33,136 bases of DNA from Bacteroidales bacterium (GTDB lineage: Bacteria > Bacteroidota > Bacteroidia > Bacteroidales > WCHB1-69). The stretch is from NCBI GenBank assembly GCA_016282395.1, contig JAEEKL010000222.1:1-33136 (forward strand), written 5' to 3'. The position numbers were made by a program, and so were the translations under genes. Positions 17,626 through 27,161 of this stretch are shown here, piece by piece. The notes under the pieces were generated by a model, which was not told the origin of the DNA, made no database searches, and saw only the letters and a program-made list of their open reading frames with translations. The first letter of the stretch is position 1. Each line of letters begins with the position of its first letter.

Positions 17626-18675
17626 CTATTTTACGATATTCGGCACACCATTCAATTCATTCTGAATATACTCCAGCGAGGCAATCTTTGCCTTGGTCTC
17701 TTCGAGATTCAGGCGTCGGGTGTTGTCGGAGTTGAATTCCTCGATTGTGACCAGCTTCACATCCCCGTCCTTGAAATACTTGTCATAGTTGAGGTCGCGA
17801 TTATCGGCGGGCACGCGGTAGAAATTGCCCATGTCTTCAGCCTTGGCGCACTCCTCCTTCGTCAATAGCGTCTCGTACATCTTCTCGCCGTGACGGATGC
17901 CAATCACCTTGATTTCCTCCTTCTTGCCGCCAAAGAGCTCACAAACGGCCTCCGCCTGGGTCTGGATGGTACAGGCAGGAGCCTTTTGGACAAGAATATC
18001 GCCATTCCGTCCGTGTTCAAACGCGAAGAGCACCAAATCCACCGCCTCTTCGAGGCTCATGATGAAACGGGTCATCTTGGGTTCGGTCAAAGTGATCGGA
18101 TTGCCATGGCGAATCTGGTCGATCCAAAGGGGGATAACCGATCCGCGGCTGCACATCACGTTTCCGTAACGGGTACAGCAAATTTTGGTGCCGCCACTGT
18201 AGCGACTTTTGGCCACAGCAATCTTCTCCTCAATAGCCTTGGTGATGCCCATGGCATTGATGGGATAAGCCGCCTTGTCGGTGGAGAGGCATATCACGCA
18301 CTTCACACCAGCTTCAATAGCCGCATCAAGTGTGTTGTCTGTCCCAATCACATTGGTTTTGACCGCTTCCATCGGGAAAAATTCGCAGGAAGGGACTTGC
18401 TTCAATGCTGCAGCATGAAAGACGTAATCCACATCTTTCATTGCGTATTTTAGAGTTGATCTATTCCGAACATCGCCGATATAAAACTTTATCTTATTGG
18501 CAACTTCCGGCATACGAGCCTGGAAGTCGTGGCGCATGTCATCCTGCTTCTTCTCATCACGGGAGAAAACACGGATTTCACCTATGTCGGTGCGCAGAAA
18601 ACGGTTCAACACTGCATTCCCGAAACTGCCTGTACCTCCTGTAATGAGGAGGGTTTTGTCTTTAAATACTGACAT
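17626..18675 (-). CDS. capE: CapE/FnlA-like UDP-GlcNAc 4,6-dehydratase/5-epimerase
   Basis: KTLLITGGTGSFGNAVLNRFLRTDIGEIRVFSRDEKKQDDMRHDF...FHAAALKQVPSCEFFPMEAVKTNVIGTDN. Confidence 0.92.
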   Translation of the reverse strand: MSVFKDKTLLITGGTGSFGNAVLNRFLRTDIGEIRVFSRDEKKQDDMRHDFQARMPEVANKIKFYIGDVRNRSTLKYAMKDVDYVFHAAALKQVPSCEFFPMEAVKTNVIGTDNTLDAAIEAGVKCVICLSTDKAAYPINAMGITKAIEEKIAVAKSRYSGGTKICCTRYGNVMCSRGSVIPLWIDQIRHGNPITLTEPKMTRFIMSLEEAVDLVLFAFEHGRNGDILVQKAPACTIQTQAEAVCELFGGKKEEIKVIGIRHGEKMYETLLTKEECAKAEDMGNFYRVPADNRDLNYDKYFKDGDVKLVTIEEFNSDNTRRLNLEETKAKIASLEYIQNELNGVPNIVK

Positions 18676-18695
18676 ACTGCTTGAGGGTTAAGAGG

Positions 18696-19832
18696 TTATC
18701 TTCTTTGGTACATTTCTTCGTAATACTTTTGGTAGTCGCCAGAAGTGACATTGTCCATCCACTCCTGGTTGTCCAAGTACCAGCGGACGGTTTTCTCGAT
18801 GCCTTCTTCAAACTGGAGGCTCGGCTCCCAACCTAATTCCTTCTGGAGTTTGGTGGAGTCGATGGCATAGCGCATATCATGGCCGGCACGGTCTGTAACG
18901 TACGTAATAAGGCTGAGATCCTCGCCCTCTGCCCTACCCAACAGACAATCGACTGTGTTGATAAGGACCTTGATGAGATCAATGTTTTTCCACTCGTTGA
19001 AACCGCCGATATTATACGTCTCGGCGACCTTGCCTTCATGGAAAATCAGGTCGATGGCTCTGGCGTGGTCTTCCACGTACAGCCAGTCGCGAACATTCTC
19101 ACCTTTGCCATACACTGGAAGGGGCTTTTTGTGACGGATATTGTTGATAAACAGCGGTATCAGCTTTTCCGGAAACTGATACGGCCCGTAGTTGTTGGAA
19201 CAGTTTGTCACAACGGTCGGCAAGCCGTAGGTGTCGTGGAAAGCCCTTACAAAGTGGTCACTTGCCGCCTTGGCAGCACTGTACGGGCTGTGCGGCAGGT
19301 ATTTCAGATCTTCGGTGAAGAATTTGTCGCCGTATGCTAAGTGGTGTTTTCCACTACTGGCTTTCGTGCTGAAAGGCGGTTCAATGCCTTGCGGATGGGT
19401 TAATTCAAGGGCTCCATAGACCTCATCGGTGGAGATATGGTAGAACCGCTTGCCTTCCCATTTTTCGGGCAACGCTTCCCAGTATAATTTTGCCGCCTGC
19501 AACAAAGACAACGTTCCCATCACGTTGGTCTGCGCAAAGGTGAACGGATCCTTGATGGAACGATCGACATGGCTTTCCGCAGCGAGGTGGATAACGCCAT
19601 CGACGTGTTCATCCTGCATCAATTTGTAAACCCCCTCAAAGTCGCAGATGTCCAACTTGACAAACTTGTAGTTCGGTTTACCCTCAACATCTTTCAGATT
19701 GGCGAGATTTCCCGCGTAGGTCAGCTTGTCAAGGTTAATGATTTTATATTCGGGATATTTGTTCACGAAAAGGCGAACAACATGGCTACCGATAAATCCG
19801 GCGCCGCCTGTGATGATAATAGTTCGTTTCAT
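18696..19832 (-). CDS. rfbB: dTDP-glucose 4,6-dehydratase
   Basis: TIIITGGAGFIGSHVVRLFVNKYP, HLAAESHVDRSI, STDEVYG, YSAAKAASDHFVRAFHDTYGLP, NCSNNYGPYQFPEKLIP. Confidence 0.96.
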   Translation of the reverse strand: MKRTIIITGGAGFIGSHVVRLFVNKYPEYKIINLDKLTYAGNLANLKDVEGKPNYKFVKLDICDFEGVYKLMQDEHVDGVIHLAAESHVDRSIKDPFTFAQTNVMGTLSLLQAAKLYWEALPEKWEGKRFYHISTDEVYGALELTHPQGIEPPFSTKASSGKHHLAYGDKFFTEDLKYLPHSPYSAAKAASDHFVRAFHDTYGLPTVVTNCSNNYGPYQFPEKLIPLFINNIRHKKPLPVYGKGENVRDWLYVEDHARAIDLIFHEGKVAETYNIGGFNEWKNIDLIKVLINTVDCLLGRAEGEDLSLITYVTDRAGHDMRYAIDSTKLQKELGWEPSLQFEEGIEKTVRWYLDNQEWMDNVTSGDYQKYYEEMYQRR

Positions 19833-19864
19833 ATTTGAGAATTAGGGGTTACACGTTTATTGAA

Positions 19865-20785
19865 TTATGCGTTTTTTTTGCGGAAGGTATCGGACGTGAC
19901 ATCTTCCTTGAGTTCGTCAATAACTCGGAGCAAGTATTGTCCATACTGGTTTTTAAGCATCGGCTGGGCGATTTCACGCAGGCGCTCTTCCGAAATCCAA
20001 CCGTTTCGATAGGCGATGCCCTCAAGACAGGCAATTTTCAGACCCTGCCGTTTTTCAATGACCTCAACAAAAGTAGAGGCTTCTGAAAGGCTGTCGTGTG
20101 TGCCGGTGTCCAACCACGCGAAGCCGCGCCCGAAAACGCGAACCTTCAATTCACCGTCTTTCAGGAACTCCTGGTTCACCGTGGTGATTTCCAATTCGCC
20201 GCGTGCGGAAGGCTTGATGGACTTTGCCACGTTCACCACCTTGTTGGGATAAAAGTACAGCCCAACCACCGCATAGTTGCTCTTAGGGGCTTTGGGTTTT
20301 TCCTCGATGCTGATGCAGTTGCCCTCTTTGTCGAACTCGGCCACGCCGTAGCGTTCCGGGTCACTGACCCAGTAACCGAAAACGGTCGCCTTCCGGTTCT
20401 CCTCCGCATCCACCACCGCTTTTTTCAACAGCGTTGTGAAACCGCTGCCATAGAAAATATTGTCGCCAAGGACGAGACAAGCACTATCGTCGCCGATGAA
20501 TTTCTCGCCAATGATGAAAGCCTGCGCGAGGCCGTCCGGGGAGGGTTGCTCGGCGTATTCGAAATGCACCCCGTAATCAGACCCATCGCCCAACAAACGC
20601 TGGAATCCGGGAAGGTCGTAAGGAGTGGAAATAATCAGAATGTCCCTGATTCCCGCCAACATCAACGCCGAAATGGGATAATAGACCATCGGCTTGTCGT
20701 AAATGGGAAGTAACTGTTTGCTGACCCCTTTGGTGATGGGGTACAACCGGGTGCCGGAGCCTCCGGCGAGTACGATGCCTTTCAT
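19865..20785 (-). CDS. rfbA: Glucose-1-phosphate thymidylyltransferase
   Basis: [64 protein letters not shown]. Confidence 0.96.
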   Translation of the reverse strand: MKGIVLAGGSGTRLYPITKGVSKQLLPIYDKPMVYYPISALMLAGIRDILIISTPYDLPGFQRLLGDGSDYGVHFEYAEQPSPDGLAQAFIIGEKFIGDDSACLVLGDNIFYGSGFTTLLKKAVVDAEENRKATVFGYWVSDPERYGVAEFDKEGNCISIEEKPKAPKSNYAVVGLYFYPNKVVNVAKSIKPSARGELEITTVNQEFLKDGELKVRVFGRGFAWLDTGTHDSLSEASTFVEVIEKRQGLKIACLEGIAYRNGWISEERLREIAQPMLKNQYGQYLLRVIDELKEDVTSDTFRKKNA

Positions 20786-20880
20786 ACAATTACAAATTAT
20801 GAATGATGAATTATAAATTATGAATGATGAATACGAGTTGATGGGGTAAATCTAAATCTTTGCCTATGTCTAAATTAATG

Positions 20881-22131
20881 TCAATCCCGTTTGAAGATGT
20901 CACGTGTATATACTTTTCCAGACACATCGTCAAGACACGTGTCGTAACGGTTGGCAATAATGGCCTGGGATTTTGACTTGAACATTTCCAAGTCATTGAC
21001 TACAAGTGAACCGAAGAAAGTACTTCCGTCAGGGAGAGTTGGCTCATAAATGATGACAGTCGCGCCCTTGGCCTTCACACGCTTCATGACCCCTTGTATG
21101 GAGGACTGGCGGAAGTTGTCGCTGTTGGACTTCATGGTGAGGCGGTAAACTCCGATCACACATTCCCGCTCATTAGCGGAATCAAAGTCGCCACGGTTAA
21201 AATAGTCATAGTAGCCAGCCATCTTCAGCACTTGGTCGGCAATGAAGTCTTTTCGTGTGCGGTTACTCTCCACAATGGCCGACATCATGTTCTGCGGCAC
21301 ATCGGCGTAGTTGGCCAGCAACTGCTTAGTATCTTTCGGAAGACAGTAGCCGCCATACCCAAAACTCGGGTTGTTGTAATGCGTACCGATGCGCGGATCC
21401 AGACAGACACCGTTGATAATATCCTGTGTGTTAAGACCTTTCATCTCCGCATAGGTATCCAATTCGTTAAAATAGGACACTCTTAACGCAAGATAAGTGT
21501 TGGCGAAGAGCTTTACCGCCTCCGCCTCAGTGCTACCCATATATAATATAGGTACATCCTCTTTGATGGCCCCCTCTTTGATGATGGCGGCGAACTGATG
21601 CGCCCGCTCCTCCAATTGAAGATTATCCTGGTCATAGCCCACGATAATTCTGGAGGGATAGAGGTTGTCATAGAGAGCCTTGCTTTCGCGAAGGAATTCC
21701 GGAGCGAAAATAATGTTGGGCTTTTGTGCCCCAACCGTAAATTTCTCCCGCATGGCAGCCGTATAACCCACAGGGATGGTGCTTTTGATGACCATGGTGG
21801 CTTTCGGGTTAACCTTAAGCACCTTTTCGATGACATCTTCCACCGCACTAGTGTCAAAGAAGTTTTTTGTGCTGTCATAATTGGTCGGGGCGGCGATGAC
21901 CACAAACTCGGCATCGCAATAACCGGCCTCCCAGTCCAACGTGGCATGAAGCTGCAACGGTTTATGGGCTAAATAATCTTCAATGTAATCATCCTGGATG
22001 GGTGATTTCTTGTTATTGACCATCTCCACACGCTCGGGTACTATGTCCACTGCGGTGACGGTATGATGCTGTGCCAACAAGGTGGCTATACTCAAGCCGA
22101 CATAGCCTGTTCCTGCAACGGTGATGTTCAT
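20881..22131 (-). CDS. ugd: UDP-glucose 6-dehydrogenase (paralog 1)
   Basis: [35 protein letters not shown]...[51 protein letters not shown]; closely similar to 10572-11873. Confidence 0.93.
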   Translation of the reverse strand: MNITVAGTGYVGLSIATLLAQHHTVTAVDIVPERVEMVNNKKSPIQDDYIEDYLAHKPLQLHATLDWEAGYCDAEFVVIAAPTNYDSTKNFFDTSAVEDVIEKVLKVNPKATMVIKSTIPVGYTAAMREKFTVGAQKPNIIFAPEFLRESKALYDNLYPSRIIVGYDQDNLQLEERAHQFAAIIKEGAIKEDVPILYMGSTEAEAVKLFANTYLALRVSYFNELDTYAEMKGLNTQDIINGVCLDPRIGTHYNNPSFGYGGYCLPKDTKQLLANYADVPQNMMSAIVESNRTRKDFIADQVLKMAGYYDYFNRGDFDSANERECVIGVYRLTMKSNSDNFRQSSIQGVMKRVKAKGATVIIYEPTLPDGSTFFGSLVVNDLEMFKSKSQAIIANRYDTCLDDVSGKVYTRDIFKRD

Positions 22132-22203
22132 TAATTATGAATTATTAATGATGATTAGCACATTGAAGGGTCGAGAGTCGAGGGAAGAGACAGTAGGTGG
22201 AAT

Positions 22204-22896
22204 CTAAAGGCCTATTTCCTGGACTTTTTGCATCCATTTTTTGGGGATACGGAAGTCCCAAATTTGGATCTGGCGGTAGCGGTGAATGTCGCTTCCGATA
22301 AAGTTATAGGCTTTGTCTTTCAGCAGTTTCTGTGCCTTTTTCAAAGCATCCTCGCCGTATGCACCCGCTAATGAAGCCAGATTCAGCTGGAAATACACCC
22401 CCATCTCCTTCAATGGGGCGTAATCGTTCATTTTCATATACAGATAACGCTCCGGATGCGCCAAAATGGGATAATAGCCTTTGCCTTTAACGGTTTTGAG
22501 TATCCCATGCAAGTCCATAGGAGGGGTGAAGTAAGAGGTTTCCACCAACAAGGCGTTGCCCTCATGACCGTGAGTAAGAAGGTCATCCTGCTCCAGACGG
22601 TCCAAAAAGAGGCCGTCCATCATGTACTCCGCAGCCAGGTTGAGTCGCACCGGACCCTGATAGGCGGCTTTCAATTCGGCGAAACGATCTTTCAAATCCT
22701 CAGTCTTATTCGGGACATCCTCCATAATATGAGGCGTACACCAAACTTCTCGTATCTGAAGTTTCTCGTACGCAGCCAGGATTTTCAAGGAGGTCTCCAT
22801 ATCCGCAACCCCGTCATCCACTCCCGGTAAAATGTGGGAGTGGCAATCGGTGGCACCGACCCAAATTTCAGAAAGAGGTTTTTTCCCGAACAACAT
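22204..22896 (-). CDS. CpsB/CapC-type PHP-family tyrosine-protein phosphatase
   Basis: TDCHSHILPGVDDGVADMETSLKILAAYEKLQIREVWCTPHIMEDV; YYPILAHPERYLYM; FIGSDIHRY. Confidence 0.88.
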   Translation of the reverse strand: MLFGKKPLSEIWVGATDCHSHILPGVDDGVADMETSLKILAAYEKLQIREVWCTPHIMEDVPNKTEDLKDRFAELKAAYQGPVRLNLAAEYMMDGLFLDRLEQDDLLTHGHEGNALLVETSYFTPPMDLHGILKTVKGKGYYPILAHPERYLYMKMNDYAPLKEMGVYFQLNLASLAGAYGEDALKKAQKLLKDKAYNFIGSDIHRYRQIQIWDFRIPKKWMQKVQEIGL

Positions 22897-22898
22897 GA

Positions 22899-25382
22899 CT
22901 ATGCTTTCGCTGAATTTGATTTGCCGTCATCCTCGTCATGATAATAGCTGCCATAGCTGTAGCCGTAACGGTAGCCATAACGATAGCCGTAACGGTAACC
23001 ATACTTGTAACCGTAACGTCCTTCGTGAGAGTAAGTACCGTTCAGAACCATGCACATATTGTTGTACTTGTGCGATTCGTAGAGTTTGTCTAATTCGGGG
23101 AGCATGCTTCTTTCCAGATTTCCGGCACGCACAATGAAGATAGTGTAGTCGGCCAGGCCGCTGATAATCTGCGTGTCAGCCACAATGTCAATAGGCGGAC
23201 AGTCGATGAACACATAATCAAAGTCCTTACAGAGGTCTTTTATCATGTCAGCAAAGCGGTCTGTCGCGAGCAATTCCGTCGGGTTTGGCGGAATCGTTCC
23301 GACAGGAAGCACTTTCAGGTTGGGATGTTTCTCATTGATAGGGACAAGTGTGCTGCGAACATCTTCAATTTTACCGGCCAGATAATTACTCATACCTATC
23401 TTCGGTCCATTCACGAACTGCGACATTGAGCAGTGGCGCATGTCACCATCAACGACGAGAACCCGTTTATTCTTGATAGCCAAAGACATGGCGAAATTCA
23501 TCGTGATAAACGACTTGCCACTTCCTGGATTGTATGAGGTGAACATCAAGACATGGCAGTCACCTTCCTTGCACATGAACTCCACATTGGTACGCATGAC
23601 ACGGAACGCCTCGTTGATAGTACTTCGGGAACCCGCTTTCACGACAATTTCCGCCAACTTCGCATTAGTTTCCGAATCATCTTTCTTCTTCCCAAAGAGG
23701 CCTCGCAGCATCAGGTTTTTCCGTTGATTGTTCTTGGCTGCTGCCTCTCCTGTGAGCGGGATTTCCGCGATGAACGGCATTTTCACATTTTTGAGGTCAT
23801 CCCGTCCGCGCAGACTCGTGTTCATCTGCTCTTTCAGGAAAATAATGACAACAGGTATCGCCAGGCCAGCAATAAGCGCAAGCAAGATAATGATTGACTT
23901 TTTAGGTTTGATAGGAGCAGAACCACCGTTCGGATGTTCAATTACTCTGTTATTGTAAGCGGTGAACGCCTGTGACAGTTCGTTTTCCTCCCTCTTTTGC
24001 AACAGGTAGAGATACAAGGACTCTTTCACTTTCTGCTGACGTTCCACGGAGAGCAGATACTTGGCCTGTGTGGGGCCTGCTGCAATGTGGGCGTTCACAT
24101 TCTTTTCAGTGGACACCGCACTTTGTATCAGCTTGTTCAATGTTGTAATCTGATTGTCAAGAGAAGTGATTACTGCACTGCGCATGGCGGAGAGTTTCTC
24201 GTCCAACTCCAACACCAACGGGTTTTTCGTGCTGCTGTTCGCCACAAGGCTGTTGCGCCGCATCATTACCTCATTGTAATTAGCAATCTGGTTTTCAATA
24301 CCGATGTTGTCCACTCCTGAATTGACGGGCAACAGTTGGTCATGACTAGCTTCAGAGGCGAGATAGTTGCGGATATATCGAGTGATGCTCAGACGATTGT
24401 TCAAATCCACAATATTTTTGGCCACCTCGCGGTTCTGTCCCAGATACATCGAAGAAACCGCCCCTACATCGGGAAGGAGATTTGCACTCTTATAGGAGGA
24501 GATGTCATCATCCACATTGCCGAGATCGCCCTCAATCACCTGCAGACGGTCGTTTATGAACTGTGACGTACTGATGGTAACTTGATTTTTGTCTTTCAGC
24601 CAATTACCGTTGTAAACCGCAACAAGCATATTAATGATGTCATCCGCCCGTTTTTTGATGACATCATTCACACTGATGGAGAGTACATCAGCCCCTTTGT
24701 TCACCTGCGCCACCATAATCTTTGAAGAGAGGGTGCGGCAGGCTGCATTCATAGTGGAACGAGTGACGTTGATTTTCGGCCACGATTTGCTCTCGTAATA
24801 GTCTGTTTTGTAAACAACGATTCGTCCAATGGGCGTTGACACCGTATCGCCAAGTTTCACGGTCATCTTTTTAGAGAATACACTCTCCCCTTTGAACACG
24901 AAATCGGACAACTCGACCTGATTCTTATCCAATTTCAGCACCAATGCGGCACTTTGGTCATCGGTCAGATCCAAGAAATCCACTTTCACAGGAAGCGTCT
25001 CATCATAGAGGGTCGTCGGGCGGAAAAGGCCATCGTTCGTATAATTCACATCGAGGTTCAGACGTCTGACGGTTTCCATCTTGTTGTCCATCGACTGTAT
25101 GGTGATAAGCTCGTTCTGGACATTCACATTGGATGCCATTAATCCGACATCAGAGAAGTCGGATACGTCAATAGCAGAGCTACCTTTCTTGTCCGCCTTG
25201 ACCAGAATTTTGGCCGTTCGTTGATAGACCGGAGCAGTCTTCAAGATATAGAAGGTGGCACCTGCCAGCATGACGATGACTGAAATCAGAAACCAGTACC
25301 AGCGGTTGAGGCACATATAGATCCAATCTTTCAGTACCACTCCTTGGTTTTTTTCTTCAACTATTTGACTTTGATTTTCCAT
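22899..25382 (-). CDS. Wzc-like polysaccharide co-polymerase/tyrosine autokinase
   Basis: 827 aa; N-terminal Wzz-like region with TM, KPKKSIIILLALIAGLAIPVVIIFLKEQ second TM, kinase Walker A FTSYNPGSGKSFITMNFAMSLA, VLVVDGDMRH, FIDCPPIDIVAD; C-terminal tyrosine cluster. Confidence 0.95.
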   Translation of the reverse strand: MENQSQIVEEKNQGVVLKDWIYMCLNRWYWFLISVIVMLAGATFYILKTAPVYQRTAKILVKADKKGSSAIDVSDFSDVGLMASNVNVQNELITIQSMDNKMETVRRLNLDVNYTNDGLFRPTTLYDETLPVKVDFLDLTDDQSAALVLKLDKNQVELSDFVFKGESVFSKKMTVKLGDTVSTPIGRIVVYKTDYYESKSWPKINVTRSTMNAACRTLSSKIMVAQVNKGADVLSISVNDVIKKRADDIINMLVAVYNGNWLKDKNQVTISTSQFINDRLQVIEGDLGNVDDDISSYKSANLLPDVGAVSSMYLGQNREVAKNIVDLNNRLSITRYIRNYLASEASHDQLLPVNSGVDNIGIENQIANYNEVMMRRNSLVANSSTKNPLVLELDEKLSAMRSAVITSLDNQITTLNKLIQSAVSTEKNVNAHIAAGPTQAKYLLSVERQQKVKESLYLYLLQKREENELSQAFTAYNNRVIEHPNGGSAPIKPKKSIIILLALIAGLAIPVVIIFLKEQMNTSLRGRDDLKNVKMPFIAEIPLTGEAAAKNNQRKNLMLRGLFGKKKDDSETNAKLAEIVVKAGSRSTINEAFRVMRTNVEFMCKEGDCHVLMFTSYNPGSGKSFITMNFAMSLAIKNKRVLVVDGDMRHCSMSQFVNGPKIGMSNYLAGKIEDVRSTLVPINEKHPNLKVLPVGTIPPNPTELLATDRFADMIKDLCKDFDYVFIDCPPIDIVADTQIISGLADYTIFIVRAGNLERSMLPELDKLYESHKYNNMCMVLNGTYSHEGRYGYKYGYRYGYRYGYRYGYSYGSYYHDEDDGKSNSAKA
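22949..23020 (-). repeat. Coding repeat for the tyrosine-rich tail (YGYKYGYRYGYRYGYRYGYSYG)
   Basis: Near-repeats of gtaacggtagccataacgatagcc on the + strand. Confidence 0.8.
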
Positions 25383-25433
25383 ACTCTTATAAAGGGTTAA
25401 ATGTTAACAATGAAAATGGATTATAGCTGACAA

Positions 25434-26258
25434 CTATTTTGTTCTTTGTTGGATAAGCAAGATGGTGGAGATAAGCGTGGTGATGGCGGATGCCGTAGAA
25501 ATCCAGAAGGAAGGCGAAGCAAATACATTACCGTTGGCCGTGGATTCCCTGGCACGCTTTTTGGTGGGTTCAACATATATCATATCATTTTGGCAAAGAT
25601 AGTAAACAGGAGAATTGGTCACCGAGTCTATAGAGGTCATATCCACTCTGTAAGTCATGACATTCCCCAGCGAGTCAGCTCTGAGCACCATCACATTCTG
25701 TCTCTTACCGTTGATGGTCATGTCACCTGCCTTACTCAAGGCCTCCAACAGAGTCACCTTATCGGAGTTAATATTATACTGCCCGGGGGCTTTCACCTCG
25801 CCAAGCACCGAATACTGGAGGTTGGCGTACTCCACCGTCACCACGGGGTCGTTGACCAAATTCCGGGAAATCAACTCGCTTTTGACAAAAGCTTGCACCT
25901 CGTTACGGGTCTTCCCGGCTATGTGAAGGGTACCCAGTACCGGGAAATCAATATTTCCATCCTGATCTATGATGTAACATGACACGCCGCGATTTCCAGA
26001 CATGTTAGAGGAGACAGTGGCGCCCACATAGTTTGATATATATGGCAAATTGAATAGCGTGGTGAGTTCAGGATCTTTGCAGTTCACCACAATGGAAATC
26101 TTGTCCTCTGTCCTCAGACGAATCTCTGGAGAAGGGAGGGCTATTTTAGCCGAATCCGCGTTTTGGGCATCCTGGAAATAGCTGATTTTCTTTTGGGTCG
26201 CACAGGATGCAAACAACAAACAGGCTATGGCCAACAGGTATAACTTGTAATTTTTCAT
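25434..26258 (-). CDS. Wza-like polysaccharide export lipoprotein (Poly_export/SLBB)
   Basis: Lipobox-like LLFASCATQKK; LRTEDKISIVVNCKDPELTTLFN; YSVLGEVKAPGQYNINSDKVTLLEALSKAGDMT. Confidence 0.9.
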   Translation of the reverse strand: MKNYKLYLLAIACLLFASCATQKKISYFQDAQNADSAKIALPSPEIRLRTEDKISIVVNCKDPELTTLFNLPYISNYVGATVSSNMSGNRGVSCYIIDQDGNIDFPVLGTLHIAGKTRNEVQAFVKSELISRNLVNDPVVTVEYANLQYSVLGEVKAPGQYNINSDKVTLLEALSKAGDMTINGKRQNVMVLRADSLGNVMTYRVDMTSIDSVTNSPVYYLCQNDMIYVEPTKKRARESTANGNVFASPSFWISTASAITTLISTILLIQQRTK

Positions 26259-26270
26259 ATAACAATAATT

Positions 26271-26813
26271 TTAATTTATCCTTTCCAAAAAAACAGACGG
26301 GATGTAGGATGTAGCCACCAGAGCAAGGCCCTCGACCGCCACCAGCAGTCGCCGATTGCCTTTTATACGCTTGATGTATCCTACGCAATCTTTGTAAGGG
26401 CCGTCCAGCACTTTCACACGCTGTCCCTCCTTGTAGTTGACGCTCTCCACGTCAAGATATTGGAGACGTTCATCCTCAACAGAGGTCACCAGCCTGAAAA
26501 CCCGCATCTCCTCCTCGTCAATGGGGGAGGCAATCCGGGTTCCATCCGTCTTATGGGTGTATAACATCACGCGTCCGTAAAGCTGCTGCTGAATCTCCCA
26601 GACTTCGGTTTCGGAACACCGGACAAAGATGAGTGACGAGATGGCCGGTCGCTGCACCATGCGATGATGGTCGCCCGAAATCTTATAAGATTTCACCACA
26701 GGAAAATAAGTTTCCACCTTGCCTTTCCGAATTTCCCGGTCTATCTCGAACACCTTGTTAAAGAACACCTTAAAGGCATACCAATGCTGCGAAAGTTCCC
26801 CTTGCCGAGTCAC
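26271..26813 (-). CDS. UpxY/NusG-family transcription antitermination protein
   Basis: QHWYAFKVFFNKVFEIDREIRKGKVETYFPVVKSYK (NGN domain), YKEGQRVKVLDGPYKDCVGYIKRIKGNRRLLVAVEGLALVATSYIP (KOW-like); first gene of the EPS locus. Confidence 0.85.
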   Translation of the reverse strand: MTRQGELSQHWYAFKVFFNKVFEIDREIRKGKVETYFPVVKSYKISGDHHRMVQRPAISSLIFVRCSETEVWEIQQQLYGRVMLYTHKTDGTRIASPIDEEEMRVFRLVTSVEDERLQYLDVESVNYKEGQRVKVLDGPYKDCVGYIKRIKGNRRLLVAVEGLALVATSYIPSVFLERIN

Positions 26814-27003
26814 GTGTTATAATTAGTCTGTTTTATTTTTGTATGAATTGTTAACGGTTTAATGGGCACAAAATCCACTATTCCTCCCCACAAAAGAGGA
26901 GTCGCATGGGGCACGTTGGCTTACAACATATTGAAATCTAAGACCTTATGAATCCAAAAGGACGTATATAGACTTCCCCACTTTTTACAATTAAACCTAA
27001 CGG

Positions 27004-27011
27004 CAAAGATA
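27004..27011 (-). promoter_or_regulatory. Possible Bacteroidetes -7 element (TAnnTTTG) for the UpxY-led EPS operon, with a leader of about 180 nt
   Basis: Reverse strand TATCTTTG in an AT-rich region about 190 bp upstream of the UpxY-like start; no convincing -33 TTTG at 19 bp. Confidence 0.45.
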
Positions 27012-27161
27012 AACATTTTTCTTATATATATTACTAATTTAATATATTTTTTTGCACCCTGCTTTTTTTCAACAACAGGTTAACAACCCCAAAAGCATCA
27101 CTAAACCTCTATCAATAAAGAGATTCGGGGAAAAATTAAAAATTTGGTAAAAAAAGTCGTC

